Assembly: GCA_900540005.1 (NCBI GenBank)
Contig: UQEM01000021.1
Coordinates: forward strand, 1 to 24,071
Source: an uncultured Ruminococcus sp.
GTDB lineage: Bacteria > Bacillota > Clostridia > Oscillospirales > Ruminococcaceae
Reading direction: 5' to 3'
Length of the DNA: 24,071 bases
The notes beneath the pieces were generated by a model. That model was not told where the DNA came from and made no database searches. It saw only the letters and a program-made list of their open reading frames with translations. Below, in pieces: positions 1 through 7,636 of the stretch (positions are counted from its first letter, which is position 1; each line of letters opens with the position of its first letter). Made by a program: the position numbers and the translations under genes.

Positions 1-1
1 C

Positions 2-205
2 TTCATGAGCGTGATCGAAACAGCCAAGCGAAACGGACTGAATGTGTTTGGTTATCTCTCCTATCTGATGCTGGTTCTCCCTTCATGGGGCAAAACACCT
101 TCAGAAGAACAGCTTGACAGCATCATGCCGTGGAGTGCTACTCTGCCTGAAACCTGCCACAGAACATATCATCAGATCGTTGAAAACATGGCTGAGGTTA
201 AGTGA
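2..205 (+). CDS. IS66 family transposase, C-terminal fragment (5' end outside window)
   Basis: The reading frame is open from the first bases of the window and stops at a TGA at 203-205, leaving about 67 residues. The sequence matches the C-terminal element of IS66 TnpC transposases: an SVIETAKxNGLN start, a Y-LSYLM-LP stretch, then the typical xLDSIMPWSATLP ending. These transposases carry out DNA cut-and-paste with a DDE catalytic core; that core lies off the left edge, so whether the element is intact cannot be judged. The fragment sits beside a truncated lipoprotein gene at 451, which fits an insertion-remodelled junction. I could not define the element's terminal inverted repeat. The family call is confident; completeness is unknown. 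Confidence 0.85.
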   Translation, partial: FMSVIETAKRNGLNVFGYLSYLMLVLPSWGKTPSEEQLDSIMPWSATLPETCHRTYHQIVENMAEVK

Positions 206-298
206 CAGCTTCTCATCCACAGTATTTCATAGTAACTGACAGTATTTCACCGCACAGTAACTCACTGCAATTCATTGTGATGAACCGAATACGGGATT

Positions 299-330
299 TG
301 AGCCGAGGTTGATCTCGGCTCATTTTTTTG
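299..330 (+). terminator. Intrinsic terminator after the transposase fragment
   Basis: An 8-bp perfect stem (GAGCCGAG at 300-307 with CTCGGCTC at 314-321, plus a closing T-A pair) surrounds a 6-nt loop and is followed by a run of seven T at 323-329. It lies about 95 bp after the transposase stop. The rest of 206-450 holds only short repeats (CAGTATTTCA at 220-229 and 240-249) and no gene that I can see. Confidence 0.8.
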
Positions 331-450
331 CCCGCTGGTCTGGTTGGCAGTTACTGTCAAAGGGTTGTTTTCTAATGTAAGGTATAATTAGGTATATACT
401 GTAAGGCGTGACTGCTTTACAAATAAGGATTGGTGTAGAAGTATAATTGT

Positions 451-615
451 ATGAAGAAGCTGATAATGTCTGCCCTAATATTTGTTTGCCTTTTGGGTTT
501 TACTGCGTGTGGGCGAAATGGAGAAGGTACTTACTATCCAAACAGCAGTGAAATGACAGAAAATCTTCAAGACAAGAATTATGAAGTCAATCTCCAAGGA
601 CTATTATTAGTCTGA
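451..615 (+). pseudogene. Truncated lipoprotein gene (signal peptide and short mature stub)
   Basis: An ATG at 451 opens a 54-residue frame ending at TGA 613-615. It encodes a classic lipoprotein signal: a KK n-region, a hydrophobic core (LIMSALIFVCLLGF) and a lipobox ending GFTAC with Cys20. The mature part (GRNGEGTYYPNSSEMTENLQ onwards) resembles small ruminococcal lipoproteins from memory, but stops after only about 34 residues, in LLLV just before the stop. Such lipoproteins are normally well over 100 residues, so I read this as a gene that lost its 3' part, possibly through the neighbouring insertion element. No good Shine-Dalgarno is seen just upstream; the nearest purine-rich stretch (AAGGAT) is about 20 nt away. 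It may also be a genuine tiny lipoprotein, which I consider less likely. Confidence 0.5.
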
Positions 616-686
616 TTCACTGTGCGGATTTTTTGTAGTTTGCAGTATATAGAAAATTAAAGTGTGAAACATAGACAACGACACAC

Positions 687-715
687 TTGCAAAATTTTAA
701 AAAGTATGTTATCAT
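687..715 (+). promoter_or_regulatory. Sigma-A-type promoter of the topoisomerase operon
   Basis: TTGCAA at 687-692 and TATCAT at 710-715 are separated by exactly 17 bp, 41 bp upstream of the ATG at 757. An alternative -10, CATAAT (713-718), would give a 20-bp spacer. No terminator or second promoter is seen before the first topoisomerase gene. Confidence 0.6.
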
Positions 716-756
716 AATATGGTATGTATTGAAATAAACGGAAAGGCAGATAACAG

Positions 757-2736
757 ATGGCAAAGAAAAAGGATTACGGAAATGAAAGCATTACCATGCT
801 TAAAGGCGCCGACAAGGTAAGAAAGCGACCTGCTGTTATATTTGGTTCGGACGGACTTGACGGCTGTGAGCATTCAATTTTCGAGGTTATTTCAAATTCG
901 ATAGACGAGGCGAGGGAAGGCTTCGGCGATAAGATAATCATCACGCACTACAGAAACAATGATATAGAGGTCGAGGATTTCGGACGAGGCTGTCCTGTAG
1001 ACTTCAACAACAACGAGCAGAGGTATAACTGGGAGCTTGTTTACTGCGAGCTCTATGCAGGCGGAAAATACGATGATACTGCCGAATCATACGAGTATTC
1101 GCTCGGACTCAACGGCCTTGGACTCTGTGCGACCCAGTTCTCATCAGAGTACATGGACGTTGAAATTATTCGTGACGGATTTAAGTACGGACTTCATTTT
1201 GAAAAGGGCGAAAACATTGGCGGTCTTAAAAAAGAACCATGCAAAAAGAAACAGACCGGTACAAAGACTCGTTGGAGACCAGACCTTGACGTTTTTACAG
1301 ACATAGAGGTCTCGGATGAGTATTTCTGTGATATTCTGAAAAGGCAGGCAGTGGTAAATCCTAATCTTCTCTTTGTTTTTCGTTCTGAAAACGAGGCGGG
1401 AGGATTCAATGAGCAGGAATTTATCTACGAAAACGGCATAACGGACTACGTTACCGAGATAGTGGGAGATAACGCACTTACGACCATTCAGCACTGGAGT
1501 TCCGAAAAGAGGGGACGCGACCGTGAGGACAAGCCTGAGTACAAGGTAAAGCTTGACGTTGCGCTGACTTTCTCGAACAAGGTAAAGCAGATAGAATACT
1601 ATCACAATTCAAGCTTTCTCGAACACGGTGGCTCGCCCGAAAGAGCTGTCAAGCAGGCTTTTGTGTCGCAGCTCGATTCATATATAAAGTCGGTGAACGG
1701 TTATCAGAAGAACGAGGCAAAAATTACCTTCAACGATGTTGAGGAGTGCCTTGTGCTTGTTTCATCGTCATTTTCTACACAGACTTCCTATGAGAATCAG
1801 ACCAAAAAGGCGATAACCAATAAGTTTATTTACGAGGCGATGACGGAATTTTTAAAACATCAGCTTGAAATTTACTTCATTGAAAATCCCGACGAGGCTA
1901 AGAGAATTTCCGAACAGGTTCTTCTTAATAAGCGAAGCCGCGAAAATGCTGAAAAGACTCGTCTGAACATGAAGAAAAAGCTCTCGGGTACTATTGATCT
2001 CTCGAATATGGTGGAGAAGTTTGTAGACTGCCGAAGCAAGGACGTTTCACAGCGCGAGATATATATCGTGGAGGGCGACTCAGCTCTCGGCTCAGTAAAG
2101 CTTGCGCGCAATGCGGAATTTCAGGCGATTATACCTGTAAGAGGTAAGATACTCAACTGCCTGAAAGCGGAGTACAGCAAAATTTTCAAAAATGATATTA
2201 TCACAGACCTCATGAAGGTTCTCGGCTGCGGAGTCGAAGTTACTACCAAAGCGAACAAAGAACTCTCAACATTCAATATCGAGAATTTCCGCTGGAGCAA
2301 GATCGTTATCTGTACCGATGCGGACGTAGACGGTTTCCAGATACGCACACTTATCCTCACTATGCTCTATCGTCTCACACCTACGCTCATAGAGCAGGGA
2401 TATGTTTATATTGCGGAGTCTCCGCTGTTTGAGATAAACACAAAGGAAAAGACATATTTTGCATACACCGAGCAGGAAAAACAGCGTATACTCGGCATGA
2501 TAGGCGATAAAAAGCACACTATCCAGCGCTCGAAAGGTCTCGGCGAGAATGAGCCTGACATGATGAGCCTTACAACAATGAATCCTGAAACGCGCCGTCT
2601 TATAAAGGTAACGGTTGAAGATATCGCGCAGTCTGCTGAAATTTTTGAAATGCTTCTCGGCGATGATCTTCAGGGCAGAAAGGATTATATATCGGAATAC
2701 GGCGCGGATTATCTTGAGCTTGCCGATATTTCATAA
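757..2736 (+). CDS. Type IIA DNA topoisomerase B subunit, divergent ParE/GyrB-like (ATPase and Toprim)
   Basis: At 659 aa this is near the usual GyrB/ParE length. The GHKL ATPase domain (about 1-230) has catalytic Glu43 and Asn47 in FEVISNSIDEA and an EDFGRG motif at 73-78. It is degenerate elsewhere: RKRPAVIFGS replaces RKRPGMYIGS, and GLNGLG replaces GLHGVG. The transducer carries the QTK switch at 348-350. The Toprim domain is well preserved, with EGDSA (Glu439), DADVDG (Asp521, Asp523), PVRGKILN and RSKGLGE. The subunit would hydrolyse ATP and, with the A subunit encoded at 3033, pass one DNA duplex through another. The ATG follows GAAAGG at 741. Because canonical gyrB motifs are altered and the partner lacks a GyrA box, I favour a topoisomerase IV-like or paralogous enzyme over the housekeeping gyrase. 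Family confidence is high; the exact subfamily is open. Confidence 0.9.
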   Translation: MAKKKDYGNESITMLKGADKVRKRPAVIFGSDGLDGCEHSIFEVISNSIDEAREGFGDKIIITHYRNNDIEVEDFGRGCPVDFNNNEQRYNWELVYCELYAGGKYDDTAESYEYSLGLNGLGLCATQFSSEYMDVEIIRDGFKYGLHFEKGENIGGLKKEPCKKKQTGTKTRWRPDLDVFTDIEVSDEYFCDILKRQAVVNPNLLFVFRSENEAGGFNEQEFIYENGITDYVTEIVGDNALTTIQHWSSEKRGRDREDKPEYKVKLDVALTFSNKVKQIEYYHNSSFLEHGGSPERAVKQAFVSQLDSYIKSVNGYQKNEAKITFNDVEECLVLVSSSFSTQTSYENQTKKAITNKFIYEAMTEFLKHQLEIYFIENPDEAKRISEQVLLNKRSRENAEKTRLNMKKKLSGTIDLSNMVEKFVDCRSKDVSQREIYIVEGDSALGSVKLARNAEFQAIIPVRGKILNCLKAEYSKIFKNDIITDLMKVLGCGVEVTTKANKELSTFNIENFRWSKIVICTDADVDGFQIRTLILTMLYRLTPTLIEQGYVYIAESPLFEINTKEKTYFAYTEQEKQRILGMIGDKKHTIQRSKGLGENEPDMMSLTTMNPETRRLIKVTVEDIAQSAEIFEMLLGDDLQGRKDYISEYGADYLELADIS

Positions 2737-2746
2737 GGGGGCGGCA

Positions 2747-3001
2747 ATGCTTAATATAAAATGCAAATGCGGCGAGAATATGTGGAGCAGTCAGATGCCG
2801 AATGAGCTTGAATATTGGGTATATTCGGACAGACAAATGGATCTGATGCTTCAGGACGATACATTGTCTTCGATAGATATGTGTATCATGTCGGAATGCA
2901 AAGCATGGAAATGCCCGAAATGCAGCCGCCTGTATATACTCGACAGTAAGACGAATGATGTTCTCGGCGTATACAAGCCGGAGTTGAATACGGAAGAATA
3001 A
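2747..3001 (+). CDS. Small putative zinc-ribbon protein between the topoisomerase subunits
   Basis: This 84-residue protein starts at the ATG at 2747, preceded by AAGGGGG about 5 nt upstream and only 10 nt after the stop of the B-subunit gene. It is followed 31 nt later by the A-subunit start, so the three genes look co-transcribed. Two cysteine pairs are visible: CxC at residues 6 and 8 (KCKCGE) and CPKC at 56-59, with extra Cys46 and Cys51. This suggests a zinc ribbon, although the first pair has one residue between its cysteines rather than two. The middle (about 20-45) is acidic and rich in Met and Asp. I do not recognise a named family. Its position suggests a partner or regulator of the topoisomerase, or simply a nucleic-acid-binding hitchhiker; that is inference from context only. 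Confidence 0.75.
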   Translation: MLNIKCKCGENMWSSQMPNELEYWVYSDRQMDLMLQDDTLSSIDMCIMSECKAWKCPKCSRLYILDSKTNDVLGVYKPELNTEE

Positions 3002-3032
3002 CAGATTCCTGAAATAAAGGAGAATCAGATAA

Positions 3033-5273
3033 ATGGCAAGAAAAAGAGAAACTCCAAAGAAAAATCCCGTTTACAAGCACGAGGCCTACATTGAGGGTTC
3101 GGGAAGCATTGTAAACGAGCAGATAGCAGATGTGCTGAAAAACAACTATATGCCTTATGCGATGAGTGTTATCATATCACGAGCGCTGCCGGAGATAGAC
3201 GGTTTCAAGCCCTCTCACCGAAAACTGCTCTATATGATGTACAAGAGGGGACTTCTCAGTCCCGATAAGGAGCGTTCAAAGTCGGCAAATGTAGTCGGCG
3301 AAACAATGAAACTTAATCCGCACGGAGATCAGGCTATATATGATACTCTTGTGCGTCTCACGCGCGGCAATGAAGCACTTCTGCACCCATATATCGACAG
3401 CAAGGGAAATTTCGGAAAGCAGTATTCAAGCAAGATGCACTATGCGGCTCCGCGATACACCGAGGTCAAGCTTGAAAAGATATGCAATGAGCTGTTTCGT
3501 GATATAGACAAGGAAACGATCGACCTTGTGCCCAACTACGACAACACAATGCTCGAACCCTCTTTGTTGCCGGTAACATTTCCGACCGTTCTCGTAAACT
3601 CAAACACGGGTATTGCAGTATCAATGGCGAGCAATGTCTGTCCGTTCAATCTTGAAGAAGTCTGCGAAACCACTATCGCGCTGATGAAAAATCCTGGGCA
3701 TGATATTACAAGCACTCTCAAAGGCCCCGATTTTCCGGGCGGAGGGCTAATGCTGTATGATGAGGATGAACTGAAAAAGATCTACGAGACCGGCAGGGGA
3801 AGTATAAAGATACGCTCTAAGTATAACTATGACAAGTCTGCAAATTGTCTTGAAATAACGCAGATCCCATACACGACCACTATAGAGGCGATAATCGACA
3901 AGATAGTCGATCTCGTAAAGCAGGGCAAGATACGCGAAGTCTCGTATATCCGTGACGAAACAGATATTGACGGATTGAAAATTGCTATCGACTTAAAGCG
4001 CGGAGTTGATCCCGATAAGCTGATGCAGAAACTCTACAGACTGACGCCGTTGCAGGACAGCTATCCGTGTAATTTCAATATTCTCATTGCAGGAACTCCG
4101 AAAGTAATGGGAGTTCGCGAGATCCTCACCGAATGGACAGCATTCCGTGAGGAGTGCGTACAGCGCAGAACATACCATGACTTGCAAAAGAAGAAGGAGA
4201 AGCTCCACCTTTTGGAGGCTCTTTCAAAGATACTTCTTGACATTGACAAGGCGATAAAGATAATCCGCGAAACCGAAAATGAGGAGGATGTTGTTCCAAA
4301 TCTCATGATAGGTTTTGGAATAGACGAAATACAGGCAGAATACGTTGCCGAGATAAAGCTTAGAAACATAAACAAGCAGTACATTCTCCGACGCATTGAG
4401 GAGGTTGACAAGCTCAAGGCGGATATCGCGGAAATGGAGGATATCCTCAATGATAAGAAGAAGATACGCAAGATAATCATTGCCGAACTGCGCGATGTGA
4501 TCAAGAATTACGCTCAGCCGAGAAAAACGATGTTTTACTTCAAGTCTGATATTGAGGAGGACGAGTCGATCGATGATACTCCTGACTATCCTGTCAATCT
4601 CTTTGTTTCAGCGAGCGGTTACTTCAAGAAAATAACTCCGCAGTCGCTGAGAATGAGCAGTGAGCACAAACTCAAGGAGGGCGACTTCATCAGCCAGAAC
4701 TTTGAGTCTACCAACAAGACAGACCTCATTTTCTTTACCGACCGTGCGCAGGTATACAAGTCAAAGGCGAGCGCTTTTGACGACACCAAGGCAAGCGTAA
4801 TGGGCGATTATATTCCCGCAAAGCTTGCTTTTGACGAGAATGAAAATCTGAAAACTCTTGTTCCCACGACCGATTACAGCGGATATGTCATTTTCTTTTT
4901 TGAAAACGGAAAGGCTGCAAAAGTTCCGCTGAAATCCTACGAGACCAAAACCAACCGCAAAAAGCTTGCGAATGCATATTCGTCCAAATCTCCGCTTGTT
5001 GCAGCGATTTTCACAGCAGAGGACAAGGACGTTCTGTTGAGAACAACAAGCGGTCACGCGCTTGTATTCAATACGGGAATGATACTCCCGAAAGCTACGC
5101 GCGACTCTCAGGGCGTGCAGGTAGTAACTCTGAGAAAGAACGCACTTCTTGCCTCTGCCGAGATAGTGGAGGGCGAGCAGCTTACCGAGCTTTCAAAATA
5201 TCGCGCCAAGAGTGTTCCGTCGGCAGGAAAGCCTGCGAAGGAACTTGGCGAAACCAATCAACTGAAATTCTGA
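3033..5273 (+). CDS. Type IIA DNA topoisomerase A subunit, ParC/GyrA-like
   Basis: 746 aa. The DNA breakage-reunion domain (about 30-490) has the catalytic Tyr142 with Arg141 in AAPRYTE, the GNFG motif at 125-128, and the region matching the quinolone-resistance-determining region at about 80-110. A charged, probably coiled-coil stretch (380-505) precedes a C-terminal pinwheel with repeated strands such as GYFKKITP, DLIFFTDRAQVYK and GYVIFFFENGKAAKVP. No QRRGGKG-like GyrA box is present at the first blade, which argues against negative-supercoiling gyrase activity and for a topoisomerase IV-like decatenase or relaxase. The residue aligned with quinolone-contact Ser83 of E. coli GyrA is Gln100 (HGDQAIYD), while the acidic residue (Asp104) is kept. 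The ATG follows AAAGGAG at 3017. The gene ends the operon before the strong terminator at 5277. Confidence 0.9.
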   Translation: MARKRETPKKNPVYKHEAYIEGSGSIVNEQIADVLKNNYMPYAMSVIISRALPEIDGFKPSHRKLLYMMYKRGLLSPDKERSKSANVVGETMKLNPHGDQAIYDTLVRLTRGNEALLHPYIDSKGNFGKQYSSKMHYAAPRYTEVKLEKICNELFRDIDKETIDLVPNYDNTMLEPSLLPVTFPTVLVNSNTGIAVSMASNVCPFNLEEVCETTIALMKNPGHDITSTLKGPDFPGGGLMLYDEDELKKIYETGRGSIKIRSKYNYDKSANCLEITQIPYTTTIEAIIDKIVDLVKQGKIREVSYIRDETDIDGLKIAIDLKRGVDPDKLMQKLYRLTPLQDSYPCNFNILIAGTPKVMGVREILTEWTAFREECVQRRTYHDLQKKKEKLHLLEALSKILLDIDKAIKIIRETENEEDVVPNLMIGFGIDEIQAEYVAEIKLRNINKQYILRRIEEVDKLKADIAEMEDILNDKKKIRKIIIAELRDVIKNYAQPRKTMFYFKSDIEEDESIDDTPDYPVNLFVSASGYFKKITPQSLRMSSEHKLKEGDFISQNFESTNKTDLIFFTDRAQVYKSKASAFDDTKASVMGDYIPAKLAFDENENLKTLVPTTDYSGYVIFFFENGKAAKVPLKSYETKTNRKKLANAYSSKSPLVAAIFTAEDKDVLLRTTSGHALVFNTGMILPKATRDSQGVQVVTLRKNALLASAEIVEGEQLTELSKYRAKSVPSAGKPAKELGETNQLKF

Positions 5274-5276
5274 CAG

Positions 5277-5314
5277 AAAAGATCCGCTAAGTATATGAAC
5301 TTAGCGGATCTTTT
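5277..5314. terminator. Bidirectional terminator between convergent operons
   Basis: A 12-bp perfect stem (GATCCGCTAAGT at 5281-5292 with ACTTAGCGGATC at 5299-5310) encloses a 6-nt loop. It is flanked by AAAA on the left and TTTT on the right, so it gives a U-tract on both strands. It ends the topoisomerase operon (+) and can also stop the alpha-galactosidase operon (-), whose last stop is at 5354. Confidence 0.9.
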
Positions 5315-5353
5315 ATAAGAGCCTGTACTGAACAGGTTCAAAAGGAAGGAATA

Positions 5354-7543
5354 TTACTTTACTTTTTTAAGGTGTATCTCAACAGGAGTATAGTCGCCCC
5401 AAGGCATAGGCAGGAGAATTCCGCCGTTCATGAGAGCCGCTCCGCTGTAAGTTTCTTTAGTGTCGCTTATGGAGTAGAGCGAGTTTTCATCAAGTCCGCT
5501 CAGTCTTAGAGCGCTGCGTTTCATGTTTGCAGGCGCATGGTAGATCATTCCGTGCACAAGAGCTTCGCTTCGGTCATCTGAAACATAACTCCAGAATGCA
5601 CGATTGCCATTCATGGGATTTGTAAGCCGATAGTATGAACCGTTATGGATAAGTGTGCCAAAATTCTTGAAACGGCGTATCTGATCGGCTACAGCAGTCT
5701 TTTCCTCATCTGTAAGAAGTCCGAGATCAAGTTCGTATCCGAAACTTCCTGCCATTGCAGTTACAGCTCTTGTTTCGAGCGGAGTTATCCTGCCTGTCTG
5801 GTGATTGGGAACGACCGAAACGTGCGAACCTACTGCTGATATCGGGTAAATGAAAGATGTTCCGTACTGTATCTTGGTGCGCTCGAAAGCGTCTGTGTCA
5901 TCACTGCACCATATCTGAGGGCAGTAGTAGAGCATACCCGCATCGAATCTTCCGCCGCCGCCGCTGCAGCCCTCAAAGAGAACATTGGGGTATTTCTGAA
6001 TGAGACGTTCAAGGAGAGAGTATAGCCCGAGGACATAGCGGTGTGAAAGTTCGCCCTGCCTTTCTGCGGGGAGCGCATGGGAGTAAAGGTCACTTATGCT
6101 GCGGTTCATGTCCCACTTTATATAAGAAATATTTGCATTGTCAAGAATATTGCTTATCGCACTGAAAAGATAGTCCTGAACCTCACGGCGCGACATATCA
6201 AGGACAAGCTGAAAACGTCCGCGCATCGGTTTTCTGTCGGGAATTGCAATTGCCCAATCAGGGTGAGCACGGTATAGGTGGCTGTCCTCCGAAACCATTT
6301 CAGGCTCGAACCAGATACCCAGTTTCATACCGAGGTCATTTATCTTGTCCGCAAGCATAGAGAGACCGCCTTTGAGCTTATTCTCATTCACGAACCAGTC
6401 ACCGAGTCCCGAAGTGTCAGAGTTGCGTTTTCCGAACCAGCCATCGTCAAGCACGAGCATATCAACTCCGAGTTTTGCCGCGCTTTTAGCAATTTTCAGT
6501 ATTTTTTTCTCGTTGAAGTCAAAGTAGGTGGCTTCCCAGTTGTTGATGAGCACAGGGCGTTCAGCAAGCTGATATTTTCCGCGGCATACGTTTTCGCGGA
6601 TAATTTTGTGGAAATTGTGGCTCATTTTTGCAAAACCGTTTGCGCTGAATGTCATGACAGCTTCAGGAGTTTCAAATGTCTCATTGTTTTCGAGAGTCCA
6701 TTCAAATGTTTCAGGATCGAGGCCCATTACAAGACGCACCTGATCCATCTGTTCAAATTCAGTCTGAATCTTGAATCCGCCGCTGTACATGAAGAATGCG
6801 CCTATGCATTCGCCGTTTTGTTCGGTACAGTCAGGTGAACAGAGAATAACTGACGGGTTCTGCTGATGACTTGAAGTTCCGCGGCTGCTTGAAATTTCCT
6901 GTACTCCGTGAAATAGGGGAACTCTTTCCATAAGGCGTTCCATGGCGTGTCTGCCGTGAAAATGTACCCACTCCCATTCACCGTGTGGAATATCAAGACA
7001 GAGACTTGCCGCCTTTTCGATTTTTATGGGAGAATCTCCGCAGTTCTTTACAACTGCGCTTCTTGTAATAATATCGTACTTGGAAATAACTCCGTAGCGG
7101 AGTGTTACTTCTGTTTCTGTCGAGGTGTCACGGAGAAATATCTCAAGAGTTTCTGCGTCGCTGTCATCGGCATAAACTGCAGGGAGACCGCTTATGCTGT
7201 ATTTTCCCTTGCTCAGCTTATGACCCTTGTAGCGCAGGTCGAGTGCATTGCTGCCGTCGGAGTGAACGACCGATACAGCCGAAACGCGGAAGTCTCCCAC
7301 GCCTTCGCACGGATATTCAAGAGGCTGAGTATTGAGCGAGTAAGTGCGCTTGTCGCCTGCATCATAGGGATTACCCGAGAATCCCACATCGGGATAATCG
7401 AGCAGGTAGGACATATCGGTATCGACCTTTTTGCCATACCAAAGATGACGGAGAACTCCCAGCTCGTCTGCGTGGAGCTGATACTCGGAATTCTCGGTAA
7501 CAAGTCTGAAAACTCTGCTTTCTTCATTGATGTATATAGCCAT
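5354..7543 (-). CDS. aga: Alpha-galactosidase, glycoside hydrolase family 36
   Basis: 729 aa, cytoplasmic (no signal peptide). It hydrolyses terminal alpha-1,6-galactose from melibiose, raffinose and stachyose. An N-terminal beta-sandwich (about 1-320) is followed by the (beta/alpha)8 barrel with WEAT (Trp336), LDDGWFGKR (Asp366, Asp367), the nucleophile Asp478 in KWDMNR, ECGSGG-like EGCSGGGGRFD, and the acid/base Asp548 in WCSDDTDA. These catalytic positions and the 729-residue length coincide with Geobacillus stearothermophilus AgaA as I recall it. I chose the ATG at 7543 because AAGGTGA lies 5 nt upstream; a longer frame to 7606 would run through an intercistronic hairpin. It is the last gene of the sugar ABC transporter operon, 93 nt after the second permease gene, consistent with intracellular hydrolysis of imported alpha-galactosides. 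Confidence 0.95.
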   Translation of the reverse strand: MAIYINEESRVFRLVTENSEYQLHADELGVLRHLWYGKKVDTDMSYLLDYPDVGFSGNPYDAGDKRTYSLNTQPLEYPCEGVGDFRVSAVSVVHSDGSNALDLRYKGHKLSKGKYSISGLPAVYADDSDAETLEIFLRDTSTETEVTLRYGVISKYDIITRSAVVKNCGDSPIKIEKAASLCLDIPHGEWEWVHFHGRHAMERLMERVPLFHGVQEISSSRGTSSHQQNPSVILCSPDCTEQNGECIGAFFMYSGGFKIQTEFEQMDQVRLVMGLDPETFEWTLENNETFETPEAVMTFSANGFAKMSHNFHKIIRENVCRGKYQLAERPVLINNWEATYFDFNEKKILKIAKSAAKLGVDMLVLDDGWFGKRNSDTSGLGDWFVNENKLKGGLSMLADKINDLGMKLGIWFEPEMVSEDSHLYRAHPDWAIAIPDRKPMRGRFQLVLDMSRREVQDYLFSAISNILDNANISYIKWDMNRSISDLYSHALPAERQGELSHRYVLGLYSLLERLIQKYPNVLFEGCSGGGGRFDAGMLYYCPQIWCSDDTDAFERTKIQYGTSFIYPISAVGSHVSVVPNHQTGRITPLETRAVTAMAGSFGYELDLGLLTDEEKTAVADQIRRFKNFGTLIHNGSYYRLTNPMNGNRAFWSYVSDDRSEALVHGMIYHAPANMKRSALRLSGLDENSLYSISDTKETYSGAALMNGGILLPMPWGDYTPVEIHLKKVK

Positions 7544-7572
7544 AAAATCACCTTTTCCAATTATTGTGCTTA

Positions 7573-7603
7573 CAGCAGTACGGGCGAAATGCCCATACTG
7601 CTG
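7573..7603 (-). other. Intercistronic hairpin between permease and alpha-galactosidase genes
   Basis: Minus-strand RNA can form a 13-bp stem: CAGCAGTA pairs with TACTGCTG outside, GGGC with GCCC inside, with one U-G pair between and a 5-nt loop. No U-run follows, so it is not a standard terminator. It sits 30 nt before the alpha-galactosidase start codon and may mark mRNA processing or protect the upstream message. Confidence 0.6.
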
Positions 7604-7636
7604 CATAAGAGAGGTATGTGTGTGAAAAATTCTTAA

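Noticed and set aside
255..356. CAGTAACT and AGTTACTG as insertion-sequence terminal repeats
   Set aside because: The 8-bp arms flank only the terminator hairpin and do not match IS66 ends that I know; too short to call.
4061..4504. Open frame on the - strand opposite the topoisomerase A subunit
   Set aside because: Its Ser/Phe/Ile/Met-rich product is the complement of a Lys/Glu-rich coiled-coil coding region.
757..5273. Calling the topoisomerase pair housekeeping gyrA and gyrB
   Set aside because: There is no GyrA box, the GyrB motifs are altered, and a third gene lies between the subunits; a gyrase label would overstate what is visible.
7544..7606. Upstream start of the alpha-galactosidase at 7606
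   Set aside because: It would translate through the intercistronic hairpin and the true Shine-Dalgarno, and add 21 residues not expected in the family.
6947..7636. Long open frame on the + strand opposite the alpha-galactosidase gene
   Set aside because: It lies antisense to a well-supported GH36 gene, has a Cys/Ile-rich composition with no domain, and no ribosome binding site or promoter.
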